Assembly (NCBI RefSeq): GCF_000016425.1
Contig: NC_009380.1
Coordinates: 1-64,000, forward strand
Direction: 5' to 3'
Length of the DNA: 64,000 bases
DNA from: Salinispora tropica CNB-440
GTDB lineage: Bacteria; Actinomycetota; Actinomycetes; Mycobacteriales; Micromonosporaceae
Positions 10,079-19,203 of the stretch are shown piece after piece. The translations under genes and the position numbers were made by a program. Every line of letters begins with the position of its first letter. The first letter of the stretch is position 1. The notes beneath the pieces are model-generated. The model did no database searches. It was not told where the DNA came from and saw only the letters and a program-made list of their open reading frames with translations.

Positions 10079-12598
10079 GTGACCGATACCCCCGAGTCCA
10101 CACCGAACGAGCCCGACGTCCCCGAGACCGCCGGCGCCGTCGTGGCGCACGACCGGATCGAGCCGGTCGGGCTCGAGGTGGAGATGCAGCGTTCCTACCT
10201 CGACTACGCCATGAGCGTGATCGTCGGGCGGGCGCTGCCGGACGTCCGGGACGGGCTGAAGCCGGTCCACCGCAAGATCCTCTACGCGATGTTCGACTCG
10301 GGGTACCGGCCCGACCGGGGGTACGTGAAGTGCTCTCGGGTGGTCGGCGATGTGATGGGCCAGTTCCATCCGCACGGCGACTCGGCGATCTACGACGCCC
10401 TGGTCCGGATGGCCCAGCCCTGGGCGCTGCGCTACCCGCTGGTGGATGGCAACGGCAACTTCGGGTCGCCGGGCAACGATCCGGCCGCGGCGATGCGGTA
10501 CACCGAGTGCAAGCTCGAACCGCTGGCGATGGAGATGCTGCGGGACATCGACGAGGACACCGTCGACCTGCAGGACAACTACGACGGGCGGGCCAAGGAG
10601 CCCACGATCCTGCCGTCCCGGATCCCCAACCTACTGGTCAACGGCTCCGAAGGCATCGCGGTCGGAATGGCCACCAAGATCCCACCGCACAACCTGCGGG
10701 AGATCGGCGCGGCGGTGCAGTGGTGCCTGGAGCACCCGGAGGCCGACGAGGCGAGCACTCTGGAAGCCCTTCTGGGGATCGTCAAGGGTCCGGACTTCCC
10801 GACCCACGGCCTGATCGTCGGCCGGGCGGGGATCCAGGACGCGTACCGCACCGGTCGCGGCTCGATCCGGATGCGCGCCGTGGTCGAGGTCGAGGAGGAC
10901 AAGCGGGGCCGGCCAGCGCTGGTGGTCAGCGAGCTGCCGTACCAGGTGAACCCCGACAACCTGGCCGAGCGGATCGCTGAGCTGATCAAGGAGGGGAAGC
11001 TCGCCGGAATCGCCGACATCCGGGACGAGTCCTCCGGCCGGACCGGCATGCGGCTGGTGCTGGTGCTCAAGCGCGACGCGGTCGCCAAGGTGGTGCTGAA
11101 CAACCTCTACAAGCACACCCAGCTTCAGGAGACCTTCGGCGCGAACATGCTGGCGCTGGTGGACGGCGTGCCGCGCACGCTCAACCTGGCCCAGTTCATC
11201 CGCTACTACGTCGCTCACCAGATCGAGGTGATCCGCCGGCGGACGGCGTTCCGGCTGCGTAAGGCCGAGGAACGGGCGCACATCCTGCGCGGTCTGGCCA
11301 AGGCGCTGGACGCCCTCGACGAGGTGATCGCGCTGATCCGGCGCTCGCCGACGGTGGATGACGCGCGGCAGGGTCTGATCCGGTTGCTGGAGATCGACGA
11401 GATCCAGGCCACCGCGATCCTGGACATGCAGCTGCGGCGGCTGGCCGCGCTGGAACGGCAGCGGATTCTCGACGACCTGGCGAAGCTCGAGCTGGAGATC
11501 GCCGACTTCAAGGACATTCTGGCGAAGCCGGAGCGGCAGCGGCGGATCGTCTCGGAGGAGCTGGGTGAGATCGTCGCGAAGTGGGGCGACGACCGGCGTA
11601 CCCAGATCATTCCGTTCGACGGCGAGGTCTCGATGGAGGACCTGATCGCCCGCGAGGACATCGTCGTCACCATTACCCGAACCGGGTACGCGAAGCGCAC
11701 CAAGGTGGACGCGTACCGCTCGCAGCGGCGGGGCGGTAAGGGGGTCAGCGGCGCCTCGCTGCGGCAGGACGACATCGTCAGCCATTTCTTCGTGTGCTCG
11801 ACGCACGACTGGATTTTGTTCTTCACCAACAAGGGTCGGGTGTACCGGGCCAAGGCGTATGAGCTCCCGGAAGCCAGTAGGGTGGCCAAGGGCCAACACG
11901 TGGCCAATCTGCTCGCCTTCCAACCAGACGAGCAGATCGCACAGATCATCGAGATTTCCGACTACCAGGTCGCCCCCTACCTGGTTCTGGCCACAAAGAA
12001 CGGAGTGGTAAAGAAGACGAGGCTCGAGGAGTTCGACTCCAACCGGTCCGGCGGCATCATCGCGATCAACCTGCGCGAGGACGACGAACTGGTCGGTGCC
12101 GCCCTGGTGGCGCCGGAGCAGGATCTCCTGCTGGTGTCGAAGAACGCCTTGGCGATCCGGTTCAACGCCACCGACGAGGCGCTGCGGCCGATGGGGCGGG
12201 CTACCTCGGGTGTGATCGGGATGCGGTTCAGCGAGGACGACGAGTTGCTCGCGATGGAGGTCGTCCGGCACGGCCTGGACGTCCTGGTGGCTACCAACGG
12301 CGGCTACGCGAAACGTACTCCGATTGAGGAATACCCGGTCCAGGGCCGGGGAGGTAAGGGCGTGCTGACTGCGAAGATCACCGAGCGGCGCGGTGGTCTG
12401 GTCGGTGCTGTGGTGATCGACCCGGACGACGAGCTCTTCGCTATCACCAGTAACGGTGGTGTCATTCGGACTCCGGTGAAGCCTGTACGCCGTACGCGCG
12501 ACCGGAACACAATGGGGGTCAAGCTGATGGACCTTCCGGATGGCGTAACCATCGTGGCGATTGCTCGCAATGCCGACGAGCCTGACGAACAGGACTAG
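10079..12598 (+). CDS. gyrA: DNA gyrase subunit A
   Basis: Breakage-reunion subunit of gyrase. The 839-residue product has the winged-helix domain with catalytic tyrosine in AMRYTE (Tyr141) and the quinolone-resistance region [15 protein letters not shown], where Ser102 aligns with E. coli Ser83; mycobacteria usually have Ala here. The C-terminal half carries the six beta-pinwheel blades, with the GyrA box QRRGGKG near 550. GTG at 10079 follows TAAGGG at 10065-10070. DnaA boxes lie just upstream. The DUF3566 gene follows after 4 bp and is likely co-transcribed. Confidence 0.97.
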   Translation: MTDTPESTPNEPDVPETAGAVVAHDRIEPVGLEVEMQRSYLDYAMSVIVGRALPDVRDGLKPVHRKILYAMFDSGYRPDRGYVKCSRVVGDVMGQFHPHGDSAIYDALVRMAQPWALRYPLVDGNGNFGSPGNDPAAAMRYTECKLEPLAMEMLRDIDEDTVDLQDNYDGRAKEPTILPSRIPNLLVNGSEGIAVGMATKIPPHNLREIGAAVQWCLEHPEADEASTLEALLGIVKGPDFPTHGLIVGRAGIQDAYRTGRGSIRMRAVVEVEEDKRGRPALVVSELPYQVNPDNLAERIAELIKEGKLAGIADIRDESSGRTGMRLVLVLKRDAVAKVVLNNLYKHTQLQETFGANMLALVDGVPRTLNLAQFIRYYVAHQIEVIRRRTAFRLRKAEERAHILRGLAKALDALDEVIALIRRSPTVDDARQGLIRLLEIDEIQATAILDMQLRRLAALERQRILDDLAKLELEIADFKDILAKPERQRRIVSEELGEIVAKWGDDRRTQIIPFDGEVSMEDLIAREDIVVTITRTGYAKRTKVDAYRSQRRGGKGVSGASLRQDDIVSHFFVCSTHDWILFFTNKGRVYRAKAYELPEASRVAKGQHVANLLAFQPDEQIAQIIEISDYQVAPYLVLATKNGVVKKTRLEEFDSNRSGGIIAINLREDDELVGAALVAPEQDLLLVSKNALAIRFNATDEALRPMGRATSGVIGMRFSEDDELLAMEVVRHGLDVLVATNGGYAKRTPIEEYPVQGRGGKGVLTAKITERRGGLVGAVVIDPDDELFAITSNGGVIRTPVKPVRRTRDRNTMGVKLMDLPDGVTIVAIARNADEPDEQD

Positions 12599-12602
12599 TT
12601 GC

Positions 12603-13529
12603 ATGACGGAGACACAGGCGAAGTCGGGGAACGCGGGTAACTCGGCTAACCCAGTCGACGAGGACGGCGCCACGAGCGGTGCCCCAGCCGCCGGGCGGGC
12701 GGCAGTGGGCCGGGCCACCGTCCCCGCCGACGTGCCGGCCCCGAAGTTCACGAGGGCTCCGGGGATGGCCCCGCCGCCGGACAAGCCGGCCGAGGAGCCG
12801 GAACCCGGCGAGGAACCGGCTGAGGCCACGAAGGCCGAGACACCGCGGACCAGTGGTGCCGCCGCTGAGACGACCTCCGCGGCCACCCAGCCGTCGACCT
12901 CCGGTGGTGCTGGGCAGACCAGCACGGCCGCCGGGAGCACTGCTGCCGCCCTGGGTGGTGCGAACGGCCTCCCCCGATTCGGTGACACCGGGAGCCAGCC
13001 GCGGGTCACCGGGACCGCTCGCCCCCAGCCGAACTCCGCTGGCCGGCCTCAGGGCGGTAGTCTCCCGCCGGGAATCAGTGGGGTGGCGGCCGTCGGGGCG
13101 GCGCGGGTCGGTGAGGCGGTACGCGCGGCGCGTACCGCGGTCAGCTCTGCCGCGTCTCGCGGGCCGCGCCGGGCCCGGCTGAACCTGCGGCGGATCGACC
13201 CATGGTCGGTGATGAAGTTCGCCTTCGCCGTTTCGGTGGTGCTCTTCATCGTCGTCGTGGTCGCGACCTCGGTGCTGTATCTGGCGCTGGACGCGATGGG
13301 CGTGTTCGCCAGCGTCAACGACAGCCTGAGTGATCTGGTCAACGCGGGCGGCGGCCAGAACACCAACGGCTTCCAGATCACCGCCCGCGGCGTGATCCTG
13401 AGTTCCGCGTTGATCGGCCTGGTCAACGTCGTGCTGTTCACGGCGCTGGCAACGCTGGGCGCATTCGTCTACAACGTCTGCGCCGACCTGGTGGGCGGTG
13501 TCGAGCTGACGCTCGCCGAGCGCGACTGA
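12603..13529 (+). CDS. DUF3566 membrane protein
   Basis: The 308-residue product has a long Ala/Pro/Gly/Thr-rich disordered N-terminal half (1-170) and a C-terminal DUF3566 domain with two membrane segments, about 204-228 (AFAVSVVLFIVVVVATSVLY) and 270-295. Function is not established; the family is nearly always found directly downstream of gyrA in actinobacteria. ATG at 12603 lies 4 bp after the gyrA stop. A perfect 14-bp terminator hairpin follows at 13539. Confidence 0.88.
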   Translation: MTETQAKSGNAGNSANPVDEDGATSGAPAAGRAAVGRATVPADVPAPKFTRAPGMAPPPDKPAEEPEPGEEPAEATKAETPRTSGAAAETTSAATQPSTSGGAGQTSTAAGSTAAALGGANGLPRFGDTGSQPRVTGTARPQPNSAGRPQGGSLPPGISGVAAVGAARVGEAVRAARTAVSSAASRGPRRARLNLRRIDPWSVMKFAFAVSVVLFIVVVVATSVLYLALDAMGVFASVNDSLSDLVNAGGGQNTNGFQITARGVILSSALIGLVNVVLFTALATLGAFVYNVCADLVGGVELTLAERD

Positions 13530-13538
13530 GCACGTCAG

Positions 13539-13574
13539 CGGTACCCGGGTCGTCGGCCGGCGACCCGGGTACCG
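13539..13574 (+). terminator. Terminator of gyrA-DUF3566 unit
   Basis: Perfect 14-bp inverted repeat (CGGTACCCGGGTCG and its complement) with an 8-nt loop, 10 bp after the DUF3566 stop. No U-run follows, as is common in high-GC actinomycetes. It separates the operon from tRNA-Ile. Confidence 0.75.
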
Positions 13575-13653
13575 CACCTGTCGCGGAACGCCCGGGGTCA
13601 CCCCCGATTTGGGGGCGGCCGGGCCGATGGGTTAACCTTGCTCGTCGCAACAC

Positions 13654-13727
13654 GGGGCTATAGCTCAGTCGGTTAGAGCGCAGAGCTGATAACTCTGAGG
13701 TCGCTGGTTCGATTCCAGCTAGCCCCA
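13654..13727 (+). tRNA. tRNA-Ile (GAT)
   Basis: 74-nt cloverleaf. Acceptor GGGGCTA (13654-13660) pairs with TAGCCCC (13720-13726), discriminator A at 13727. Anticodon stem CAGAG/CTCTG encloses loop CTGATAA with anticodon GAT at 13688-13690; the T-arm is GCTGG-TTCGATT-CCAGC. CCA is not encoded. tRNA-Ile downstream of gyrA is a standard actinobacterial arrangement. Confidence 0.97.
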
Positions 13728-13950
13728 CCTCACACCCGATCCTCACATCTTCGAGGATCGAGCGTTCTAAGCACCGATTCCTCCGCTCGTCAGGGGACGG
13801 TAGCCAGGCGGACGATTCAGTTCAGGAATTCAGGGCCGTCGGCCTCTCTTTGTCCTGGCAGTGGACGTGTCGTACCCCGTCCCTAGTCTGGCGTCGTCCG
13901 TTGCTCCCGGCCCCGGTTTCCGCCGGTCGGTTTGCTTTCGAGGAGGTCCG

Positions 13951-14319
13951 GTGCTCAACCACCTCGGCATTCAGGTGTGCGATCTCGACGCCAGTCTTGC
14001 CTTTTACGATGCTGTCCTGGCCCCACTTGATGGGCATCGCCTGATGGAGTTCCCGGAGGCGGTCGGCTATGGCAGCAGCACTCCCGACTTCTGGCTCAGC
14101 CCGCTGAGTGGCGCGCCCGGGGGAGTCGAGTCGCACATCGCCTTCACCGCGCCCGACCGGGCTGCCGTGCAGGCGTTCCACGACGCCGCAGTGGCGCTCG
14201 GGGCGGAGGTGCTCCATGCGCCCCGGGTCTGGCCGGAATATCACCCGACATACTTCGGTGCTTTCGTCCGCGATCCGGATGGAAACAACGTCGAGGCGGT
14301 CTGCCATCGGCCAGAGTGA
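13951..14319 (+). CDS. VOC family (glyoxalase/dioxygenase-like) protein
   Basis: The 122-residue product is a single vicinal-oxygen-chelate module. It starts VLNHLGIQVCDLDASLAFYDAV, with metal-ligand His at residue 4, a middle SHIAFTAPDRAAV block with His near 62, and the C-terminal FVRDPDGNNVEAV with the usual Glu ligand. Such proteins bind a divalent metal and act in glyoxalase, dioxygenase or drug-binding roles; the substrate cannot be told. GTG at 13951 follows a strong GAGGAGGT ribosome site at 13940-13947. It lies alone between the two tRNA genes. Confidence 0.88.
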   Translation: MLNHLGIQVCDLDASLAFYDAVLAPLDGHRLMEFPEAVGYGSSTPDFWLSPLSGAPGGVESHIAFTAPDRAAVQAFHDAAVALGAEVLHAPRVWPEYHPTYFGAFVRDPDGNNVEAVCHRPE

Positions 14320-14461
14320 TCGCTCCGCGGTGCCGGTTGGGCGGGATGCGGTGATGAGTCCCGGGCCACTGCGTCTGCGGGCCCGTTTACCGGGCCTTGC
14401 TTCTGGCTGATACGGTCCTGGGGTAGGTCCGACGGCACGTCGAGCGTGAGGGGTTGCCCTA

Positions 14462-14590
14462 ATGTTCAAGAAGCTGCTGATCCTCGTCGGTATCGTCGGT
14501 GTGGCGGCCATCGTGGCCAAGCGAGTCAAGGAAACCAACGACGAGCGGGCCCTTTGGCACGAGGCCACCACCGCGCCCGACCTGCGCTGA
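14462..14590 (+). CDS. DLW-39-type small membrane peptide
   Basis: A 42-residue peptide: MFKKLLILVGIVGVAAIVAK, then a basic and acidic tail with RVKETNDERALWHEAT and ending DLR. One membrane helix (about 4-19) with a positively charged N-terminus. It fits the actinobacterial DLW-39 family, small proteins of unknown function conserved in this gene neighbourhood; the W-x-EAT segment is the match. GAGGGG lies about 10 bp upstream of the ATG. It is too short for most gene finders and is 38 bp upstream of tRNA-Ala. Confidence 0.8.
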   Translation: MFKKLLILVGIVGVAAIVAKRVKETNDERALWHEATTAPDLR

Positions 14591-14628
14591 TTCGCACGGA
14601 TCAGCGCTCGGCGGCACGGACCACTTCC

Positions 14629-14701
14629 GGGGCCCTAGCTCAACTGGCAGAGCACTGCCTTTGCAAGGCAGGGGTTAGGGGTTCAAGTCCCCTGGGCTCC
14701 A
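14629..14701 (+). tRNA. tRNA-Ala (TGC)
   Basis: 73-nt cloverleaf. Acceptor GGGGCCC (14629-14635) pairs with GGGCTCC with one G-U pair, discriminator A at 14701. Anticodon stem CTGCC/GGCAG encloses loop TTTGCAA with anticodon TGC at 14662-14664; the T-arm is AGGGG-TTCAAGT-CCCCT. CCA is not encoded. Confidence 0.97.
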
Positions 14702-14728
14702 CCGATCGCACCAAGCGCGACTTCTGAC

Positions 14729-14757
14729 GTGCCCCCGTCCGTTCTGGGCGGGGGCAC
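14729..14757 (+). terminator. Terminator after tRNA-Ala
   Basis: 12-bp stem (GTGCCCCCGTCC with GGGCGGGGGCAC, one G-U pair) and a 5-nt GTTCT loop, followed by TGTTGTGT. It lies 28 bp after tRNA-Ala and is the best intrinsic terminator in this part of the window. Confidence 0.8.
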
Positions 14758-14927
14758 TGTTGTGTCGGTGGGGGTCGCGAACACGGGTGCGACTCCCCGG
14801 TTGGTGAGTTGGACTTTGGCGATGAGGGCCTCGATGGTGGCTATGCGCTCGGTACCGCTGTCCTGATGGTGCTGAGGTGGTCGCGGGATGCGGGGGGGCG
14901 GGCCGTGGCGTCACGGAGGGGTGCACT

Positions 14928-15371
14928 GTGCCGAGCTGTCTCCGTTCCCGAGTCTCTGCCTACGTGCTCGTCCTGCCGATGGCCTTCCTGCCCGGCTGTG
15001 GGGAGGATGCCCCAGGGCGGAGCGTGGAGGCGAACGGAGTCATCACGTTCGGCGCACCGGACGCCGATGGAGGCCGAGACGCCGAGATCATCGGTGAGCC
15101 TGTGGTGGGCAGGGGCCAGTGCCTGGCAGTGCAGACCGCGGAGAATCAGAGACTGGTCGTCGTGTGGCCGGCCGGAAGCGAACTGAAGACCGGAGGTGGC
15201 ACCACCGGGGTCGAGGTGCCCGGCGCCGGCACTGTCCAGGTTGGCTCCTCTTTCACTGCGTCTGGCGGCTACGCCACCCCACCGCTCGGTGACGGCATGC
15301 CGATCATTCCCGAGACCTGCGCCAGCGGCACCGAGGAAGTCGCAGTCATCGACGACGTTCGCCGCCAGTAG
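14928..15371 (+). CDS. Putative secreted lipoprotein
   Basis: A 147-residue protein with a lipoprotein signal: charged start VPSCLRSRVS, hydrophobic stretch AYVLVLPMAF, and lipobox LPGC near residues 21-24. The mature part is small, Gly/Val-rich and hydrophilic, and I do not recognise a domain. It contains GECLAV-like and PETCASGTEE-like segments with two cysteines that could form a disulfide. GTG at 14928 follows GGAGGGG at 14915-14921, which fixes this start over longer in-frame options. Probably membrane-anchored outside the cell; function unknown. Confidence 0.7.
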   Translation: MPSCLRSRVSAYVLVLPMAFLPGCGEDAPGRSVEANGVITFGAPDADGGRDAEIIGEPVVGRGQCLAVQTAENQRLVVVWPAGSELKTGGGTTGVEVPGAGTVQVGSSFTASGGYATPPLGDGMPIIPETCASGTEEVAVIDDVRRQ

Positions 15372-15518
15372 CACTCTCAGCCCCGGGGTGACGCAGGGTC
15401 TCGCCCACCGCGGTGAGCCCGTATCACCGTGGAGCCCAGCACAGCGGGTTCTCAACACAACGGCTTGGGAACGTGGCGACTTCGGTGTTAGATGGTTGGG
15501 TGTGATCGAGGTAGTTAG

Positions 15519-16367
15519 ATGGTGATACGCGCCATCCCCGGTCTGTCGGGCAACGAGTTGTGGCAGGTACGGGTCTTCGTGGGGCCCGACGCCATGGGAA
15601 ACGTCACCGGCGTGGTGACGGTGGGATCGGGCACGCGGCCCGACGACATGGCGGCCGGTGCGCGCCTGCTCGGCTACCCCGAGACGGCGTTCGTACGCCA
15701 GGACGCTGGCTCCGTGCACGTCACCAGCTACTCGCCCTACGAGCGGCTGCGGTTGTGCACCCAGACGCTGCTCGCCACCGAGCACGTGCTGCGGTCCCGG
15801 CGGACCTCCGGCGCGAAGCTGCTGGCCGGCACAGACGTGGGTGAGGTGCCGGTGCGCCGGTACGAGGACATGGCGTACGTCGTCCTCACCGGCGAACGTA
15901 CCCGTGTCCGGGCAGCCCATTCCCGGCTACCGCTCGACGGCGTCGTCCACGACGACGCGCTCGTCGTGGACACCGGCCGCTCCCGCAGCTACGTCAACCT
16001 GTCGGCGGACACATTGGAGGCGGTCTGGTTGGATCCCGCCGCCGTGCTGAGCTACTGCGCTGCGGAGGGCGTCAGCGGGATCTGTCTGGTCGCCCGCCTC
16101 GACAACGCGGTCCGGCTGCGCGTGTTCACCACCTCCCTGGCCGGCGCGGAGGATGTGGCCACCGGAGGGGCTGCCGGCGGTCTGCCGGCATTTCTCGCGG
16201 CTACCGGCGGTGGCTCCCGGCGGCCGGTTCTGGTCCGGCAGGGACACGGGACCGCCCTGACCCGGGGCGAGCTGCACGTGCGTCCGCTCGATGGTGCGGA
16301 GGTCGCCGTCGGGGGGCGGGTGGTCGCGGTGTCGACGGGGCGACTGGACCCGTGCCGTCTACCGTGA
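15519..16367 (+). CDS. PhzF-family epimerase/isomerase-like protein
   Basis: The 282-residue product resembles the PhzF/diaminopimelate-epimerase fold with two similar halves. The first half has VRVFVGPDAMGNVTGVV (residues 17-33) and the PETAFV segment near 54, where PhzF enzymes carry the catalytic Glu. The second half has VRLRVFTT and EDVATGGAAG near 210, matching the EDPATGSAAG signature, and a closing PVLVRQGHGTALTRGE. PhzF proteins isomerise small acids; the substrate is unknown and there is no phenazine pathway nearby. ATG at 15519 or GTG at 15522 could start it. Confidence 0.8.
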   Translation: MVIRAIPGLSGNELWQVRVFVGPDAMGNVTGVVTVGSGTRPDDMAAGARLLGYPETAFVRQDAGSVHVTSYSPYERLRLCTQTLLATEHVLRSRRTSGAKLLAGTDVGEVPVRRYEDMAYVVLTGERTRVRAAHSRLPLDGVVHDDALVVDTGRSRSYVNLSADTLEAVWLDPAAVLSYCAAEGVSGICLVARLDNAVRLRVFTTSLAGAEDVATGGAAGGLPAFLAATGGGSRRPVLVRQGHGTALTRGELHVRPLDGAEVAVGGRVVAVSTGRLDPCRLP

Positions 16368-16501
16368 CCCGGTAGGCAGCCGGGCGCACGCCTCAGGTGG
16401 CCGCGCCGCCGTCACCGACGAGACCATCACCAAGCTGTGGCGCCAGGGTTCATGGACGCCGCGCCGTGCGGCGCGGCGGCGTAGCTTGTCCCGGGTCTCG
16501 G

Positions 16502-19114
16502 TCAGCCGAGTGTGATCTCCGGCGTCAACGGTGTGTCGGCCTCGGCGGTGTCGACCTCCCGCACCACCCCCGCTGCCCGGACATCCCGGCTGACCAGAGC
16601 GAAGGCGGCGAGGTCGCTCGCGCGCCCGCGCAGGGTGAGCTGGGCTACCGGCGCCCGCATCGACTGCTTCGCCTCGGACTTCGCCCGACGGATGGCGGCG
16701 AGCACGTCGGAGGCGAGCCCGAGTAAATCCGTTCCGGCCTCGCCGGAGCCACTGGCCTCGGTGGAGCGGTTGGCCTCGGCGGAAACATCGGGGCCGACGA
16801 GCTCCTGCCCGGTCGGCCACGCCGCCCGGTGCACCGAGCCCTCCTGCCACCACGACCAGGCTTCCTCGGTGACGAACGGCAGCATCGGCGCGAAGAGTCG
16901 CAGCAGCGTGTGCAGCGCCAGTGCGAGCGCGGCGTGGGCCGAACGGACGGCGCGGTCGTCCGGTTCCCCGTACGCGCGTTCCTTGACCAGCTCCAGGTAG
17001 TCGTCACAGAACGACCAGAAGAACTGCTCGGTGCACTCGAGGGACCGGGTGTAGTCGTGCTGGGTGAACCCGGTGGTGGCGGAGTCCACGACGGAGGCTA
17101 GGCGGGCCAGCATCGACCGGTCGAGTGGTTCGGTCACGTGCGCCATGTGGGGTGCCAGGAGCGTCGGGGAGCCGAATCGCAGCACGAATGTGGTGGCATT
17201 AAGGATCTTGATGGCGAGTCGACGGCCGATCTTCATCTGACCGGTGTCGAAGGCCGTGTCGGTGCCCGGCCGGCCGCTGACCGCCCAGTACCGGACGGCG
17301 TCGGACCCGTACTTCTCCAGGAGAGCCATCGGCGTGACCGTGTTTCCCTTGGACTTCGACATCTTCTTGCGGTCCGGGTCCAGGATCCAGCCCGACAGCA
17401 GCACGGTGGTCCAGGGCAGGCAGTTGAACTCCTGGTGCGACCGGAGCACGGTGGCGAACAGCCAGGTCCGGATGATCTCGTGCGCCTGCGGACGGAGGTC
17501 CATCGGGAAGACCCGGGCGAAGAGATCATCGTCGACCGTCCACCCGCCGGCGATCTCCGGGGTGAGCGAGGAGGTGGCCCAGGTGTCCATCACATCCGGG
17601 TCCGCCATGAAACCGCCCGGCTGGTTGCGCTGGCTCTCCTGGTAGCCGGTCGGGGCGTCACTGCTGGGGTCGACCGGCAGCGCCACGTCGTCCGGCAGGA
17701 TGGGGTGCGCGTAGTCGGGCTCGCCCGAGTCGTCGAGTGGGTACCAGACCGGGATCGGCACACCAAAGAAGCGTTGTCGACTGATGACCCAGTCCCCAGA
17801 GAGGCCCTCGACCCAGTTTTCGTACCGGCTGCGCATGAACTCGGGGGACCAGGTCAGCTCGCGCCCGCGGTGGACCAGAGCGGACCGCAGCTCGGTGTCC
17901 CGACCACCGTTGCGGACGTACCACTGTCGGGTGGTGATGATCTCGAGTGGCTTGTCGCCCTTCTCGTAGAACTTGACCGTCTGGGTGGTGGGGCGTGGCG
18001 CTATCTCGAGATCCCCGGCGGCGCGCAGCAGCTCCACCACCTTCGCCTTCGCGGAGAACGCGGTCAGGCCGGCGAGCGTCTGGTACGCCGCCACCGCGTC
18101 GGCGTTGACGATCCCGGGTGGTGGCTCGGGGAGCAGGCGGCCGTCGCGACCCATCACCGGCCGGGTCGGCAGGGCCAACTCCCGCCACCACAGCACGTCC
18201 GTCAGGTCACCGAAGGTGCAGATCATCGCGATGCCGGAGCCCTTGTCCGGCTGAGCCAGCGGATGCGCCCTGATCGGCACCGGGACACCGAAGAGCGGCG
18301 AGACGGCGGTGCTGCCGAGCAGATGTTGGTACCGCTCGTCATCCGGGTGGGCGACGAGCGCGACGCAGGCCGGCAGCAGCTCCGGCCGGGTGGTCTCGAC
18401 GTAGATCTTGTCTCCGGTCGCCGAGTGGAAGGCGAGCCGGTAGTAGGTGCCCTGGCGCTCGCGATCCTCCAGCTCGGCCTGTGCGACGGCCGTACGGAAG
18501 GTGACGTCCCAGAGGGTCGGGGCGTCCGCCAGGTACGCCTCGCCCCGTGCCAGGTTGCGGAGGAAGGCCCGCTGGGAGATCGCCCGACTTCGGTCGTCGA
18601 TCGTCGCGTACGTCAGGGACCAGTCGACGGAGAGGCCCAGGTGCCGCCACAGGGCCTCGAACGCCTGCTCGTCAAGCTCCGTGAGGTTCCTGCACAGCTC
18701 GACGAAGTTGCGCCGGGAGATCGGCTGTGGCCGACTTGGTGGCTCGGCCGGTGGCGTGTAGCCGGGGTCGTACGGCAGGGAGGGGTCGCACCGCACCCCG
18801 TAGTAATTCTGCACCCGCCGTTCGGTGGGCAGGCCGTTGTCGTCCCACCCCATCGGGTAGAACACCGCCCGCCCCCGCATCCGCTGGAACCTCGCGATGG
18901 CATCGGAGTGGGTGTAGGAGAAGACGTGACCGACGTGCAGCGCCCCGCTGACCGTCGGCGGCGGGGTGTCGACCGAGTAGACCTCGCTCCGGGTTACCGA
19001 GCGGTCGAAGCGATAGGTGCCGTTCTGCTCCCATACCCGAGACCAGACCTTCTCGATGCCCTCGAGGGACGCCTTGGCCGGCACGGCTATTCGCTTCCTG
19101 GTGTTCTCGGTCAC
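16502..19114 (-). CDS. valS: Valyl-tRNA synthetase, archaeal-like type
   Basis: Charges tRNA-Val with valine. The 870-residue class I synthetase has a HIGH-type motif ALHVGH at residues 58-63, an editing (CP1) domain, and KKMSKSKGNT near 578. It carries GWDDNGLPTERRVQNYYGVR instead of the bacterial GTDHAGIATQ block after the HIGH motif, and lacks the C-terminal coiled coil of common bacterial ValRS, so it belongs to the archaeal/alpha-proteobacterial lineage. Many actinomycetes have a canonical valS beside folC; this may be a second copy. It is divergent from the threonylcarbamoyl-AMP synthase gene with an 89-bp spacer, too short for a T-box. Confidence 0.88.
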   Translation of the reverse strand: MTENTRKRIAVPAKASLEGIEKVWSRVWEQNGTYRFDRSVTRSEVYSVDTPPPTVSGALHVGHVFSYTHSDAIARFQRMRGRAVFYPMGWDDNGLPTERRVQNYYGVRCDPSLPYDPGYTPPAEPPSRPQPISRRNFVELCRNLTELDEQAFEALWRHLGLSVDWSLTYATIDDRSRAISQRAFLRNLARGEAYLADAPTLWDVTFRTAVAQAELEDRERQGTYYRLAFHSATGDKIYVETTRPELLPACVALVAHPDDERYQHLLGSTAVSPLFGVPVPIRAHPLAQPDKGSGIAMICTFGDLTDVLWWRELALPTRPVMGRDGRLLPEPPPGIVNADAVAAYQTLAGLTAFSAKAKVVELLRAAGDLEIAPRPTTQTVKFYEKGDKPLEIITTRQWYVRNGGRDTELRSALVHRGRELTWSPEFMRSRYENWVEGLSGDWVISRQRFFGVPIPVWYPLDDSGEPDYAHPILPDDVALPVDPSSDAPTGYQESQRNQPGGFMADPDVMDTWATSSLTPEIAGGWTVDDDLFARVFPMDLRPQAHEIIRTWLFATVLRSHQEFNCLPWTTVLLSGWILDPDRKKMSKSKGNTVTPMALLEKYGSDAVRYWAVSGRPGTDTAFDTGQMKIGRRLAIKILNATTFVLRFGSPTLLAPHMAHVTEPLDRSMLARLASVVDSATTGFTQHDYTRSLECTEQFFWSFCDDYLELVKERAYGEPDDRAVRSAHAALALALHTLLRLFAPMLPFVTEEAWSWWQEGSVHRAAWPTGQELVGPDVSAEANRSTEASGSGEAGTDLLGLASDVLAAIRRAKSEAKQSMRAPVAQLTLRGRASDLAAFALVSRDVRAAGVVREVDTAEADTPLTPEITLG

Positions 19115-19203
19115 GGTCGGACTATATGACGATGGTCCATTGAATTTTCCACGTTGATCGGGTCGGCGACGGGTGAGCGGGTCCGGCAGGCTAGCGTCGG
19201 GGC

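Noticed and set aside
7818-13009. Very long open frames on the strand opposite gyrB and gyrA (over 700 codons each)
   Set aside because: They mirror the codon pattern of the gyrase genes and have no recognisable domain; high-GC genes always produce such antisense frames.
17138-19129. 663-codon open frame opposite valS
   Set aside because: Shadow of valS; Arg/Gly/Val-rich with no domain, and valS motifs are complete on the other strand.
19115-19203. T-box riboswitch upstream of valS
   Set aside because: The divergent spacer is only 89 bp, too short for a specifier stem, T-box and terminator.
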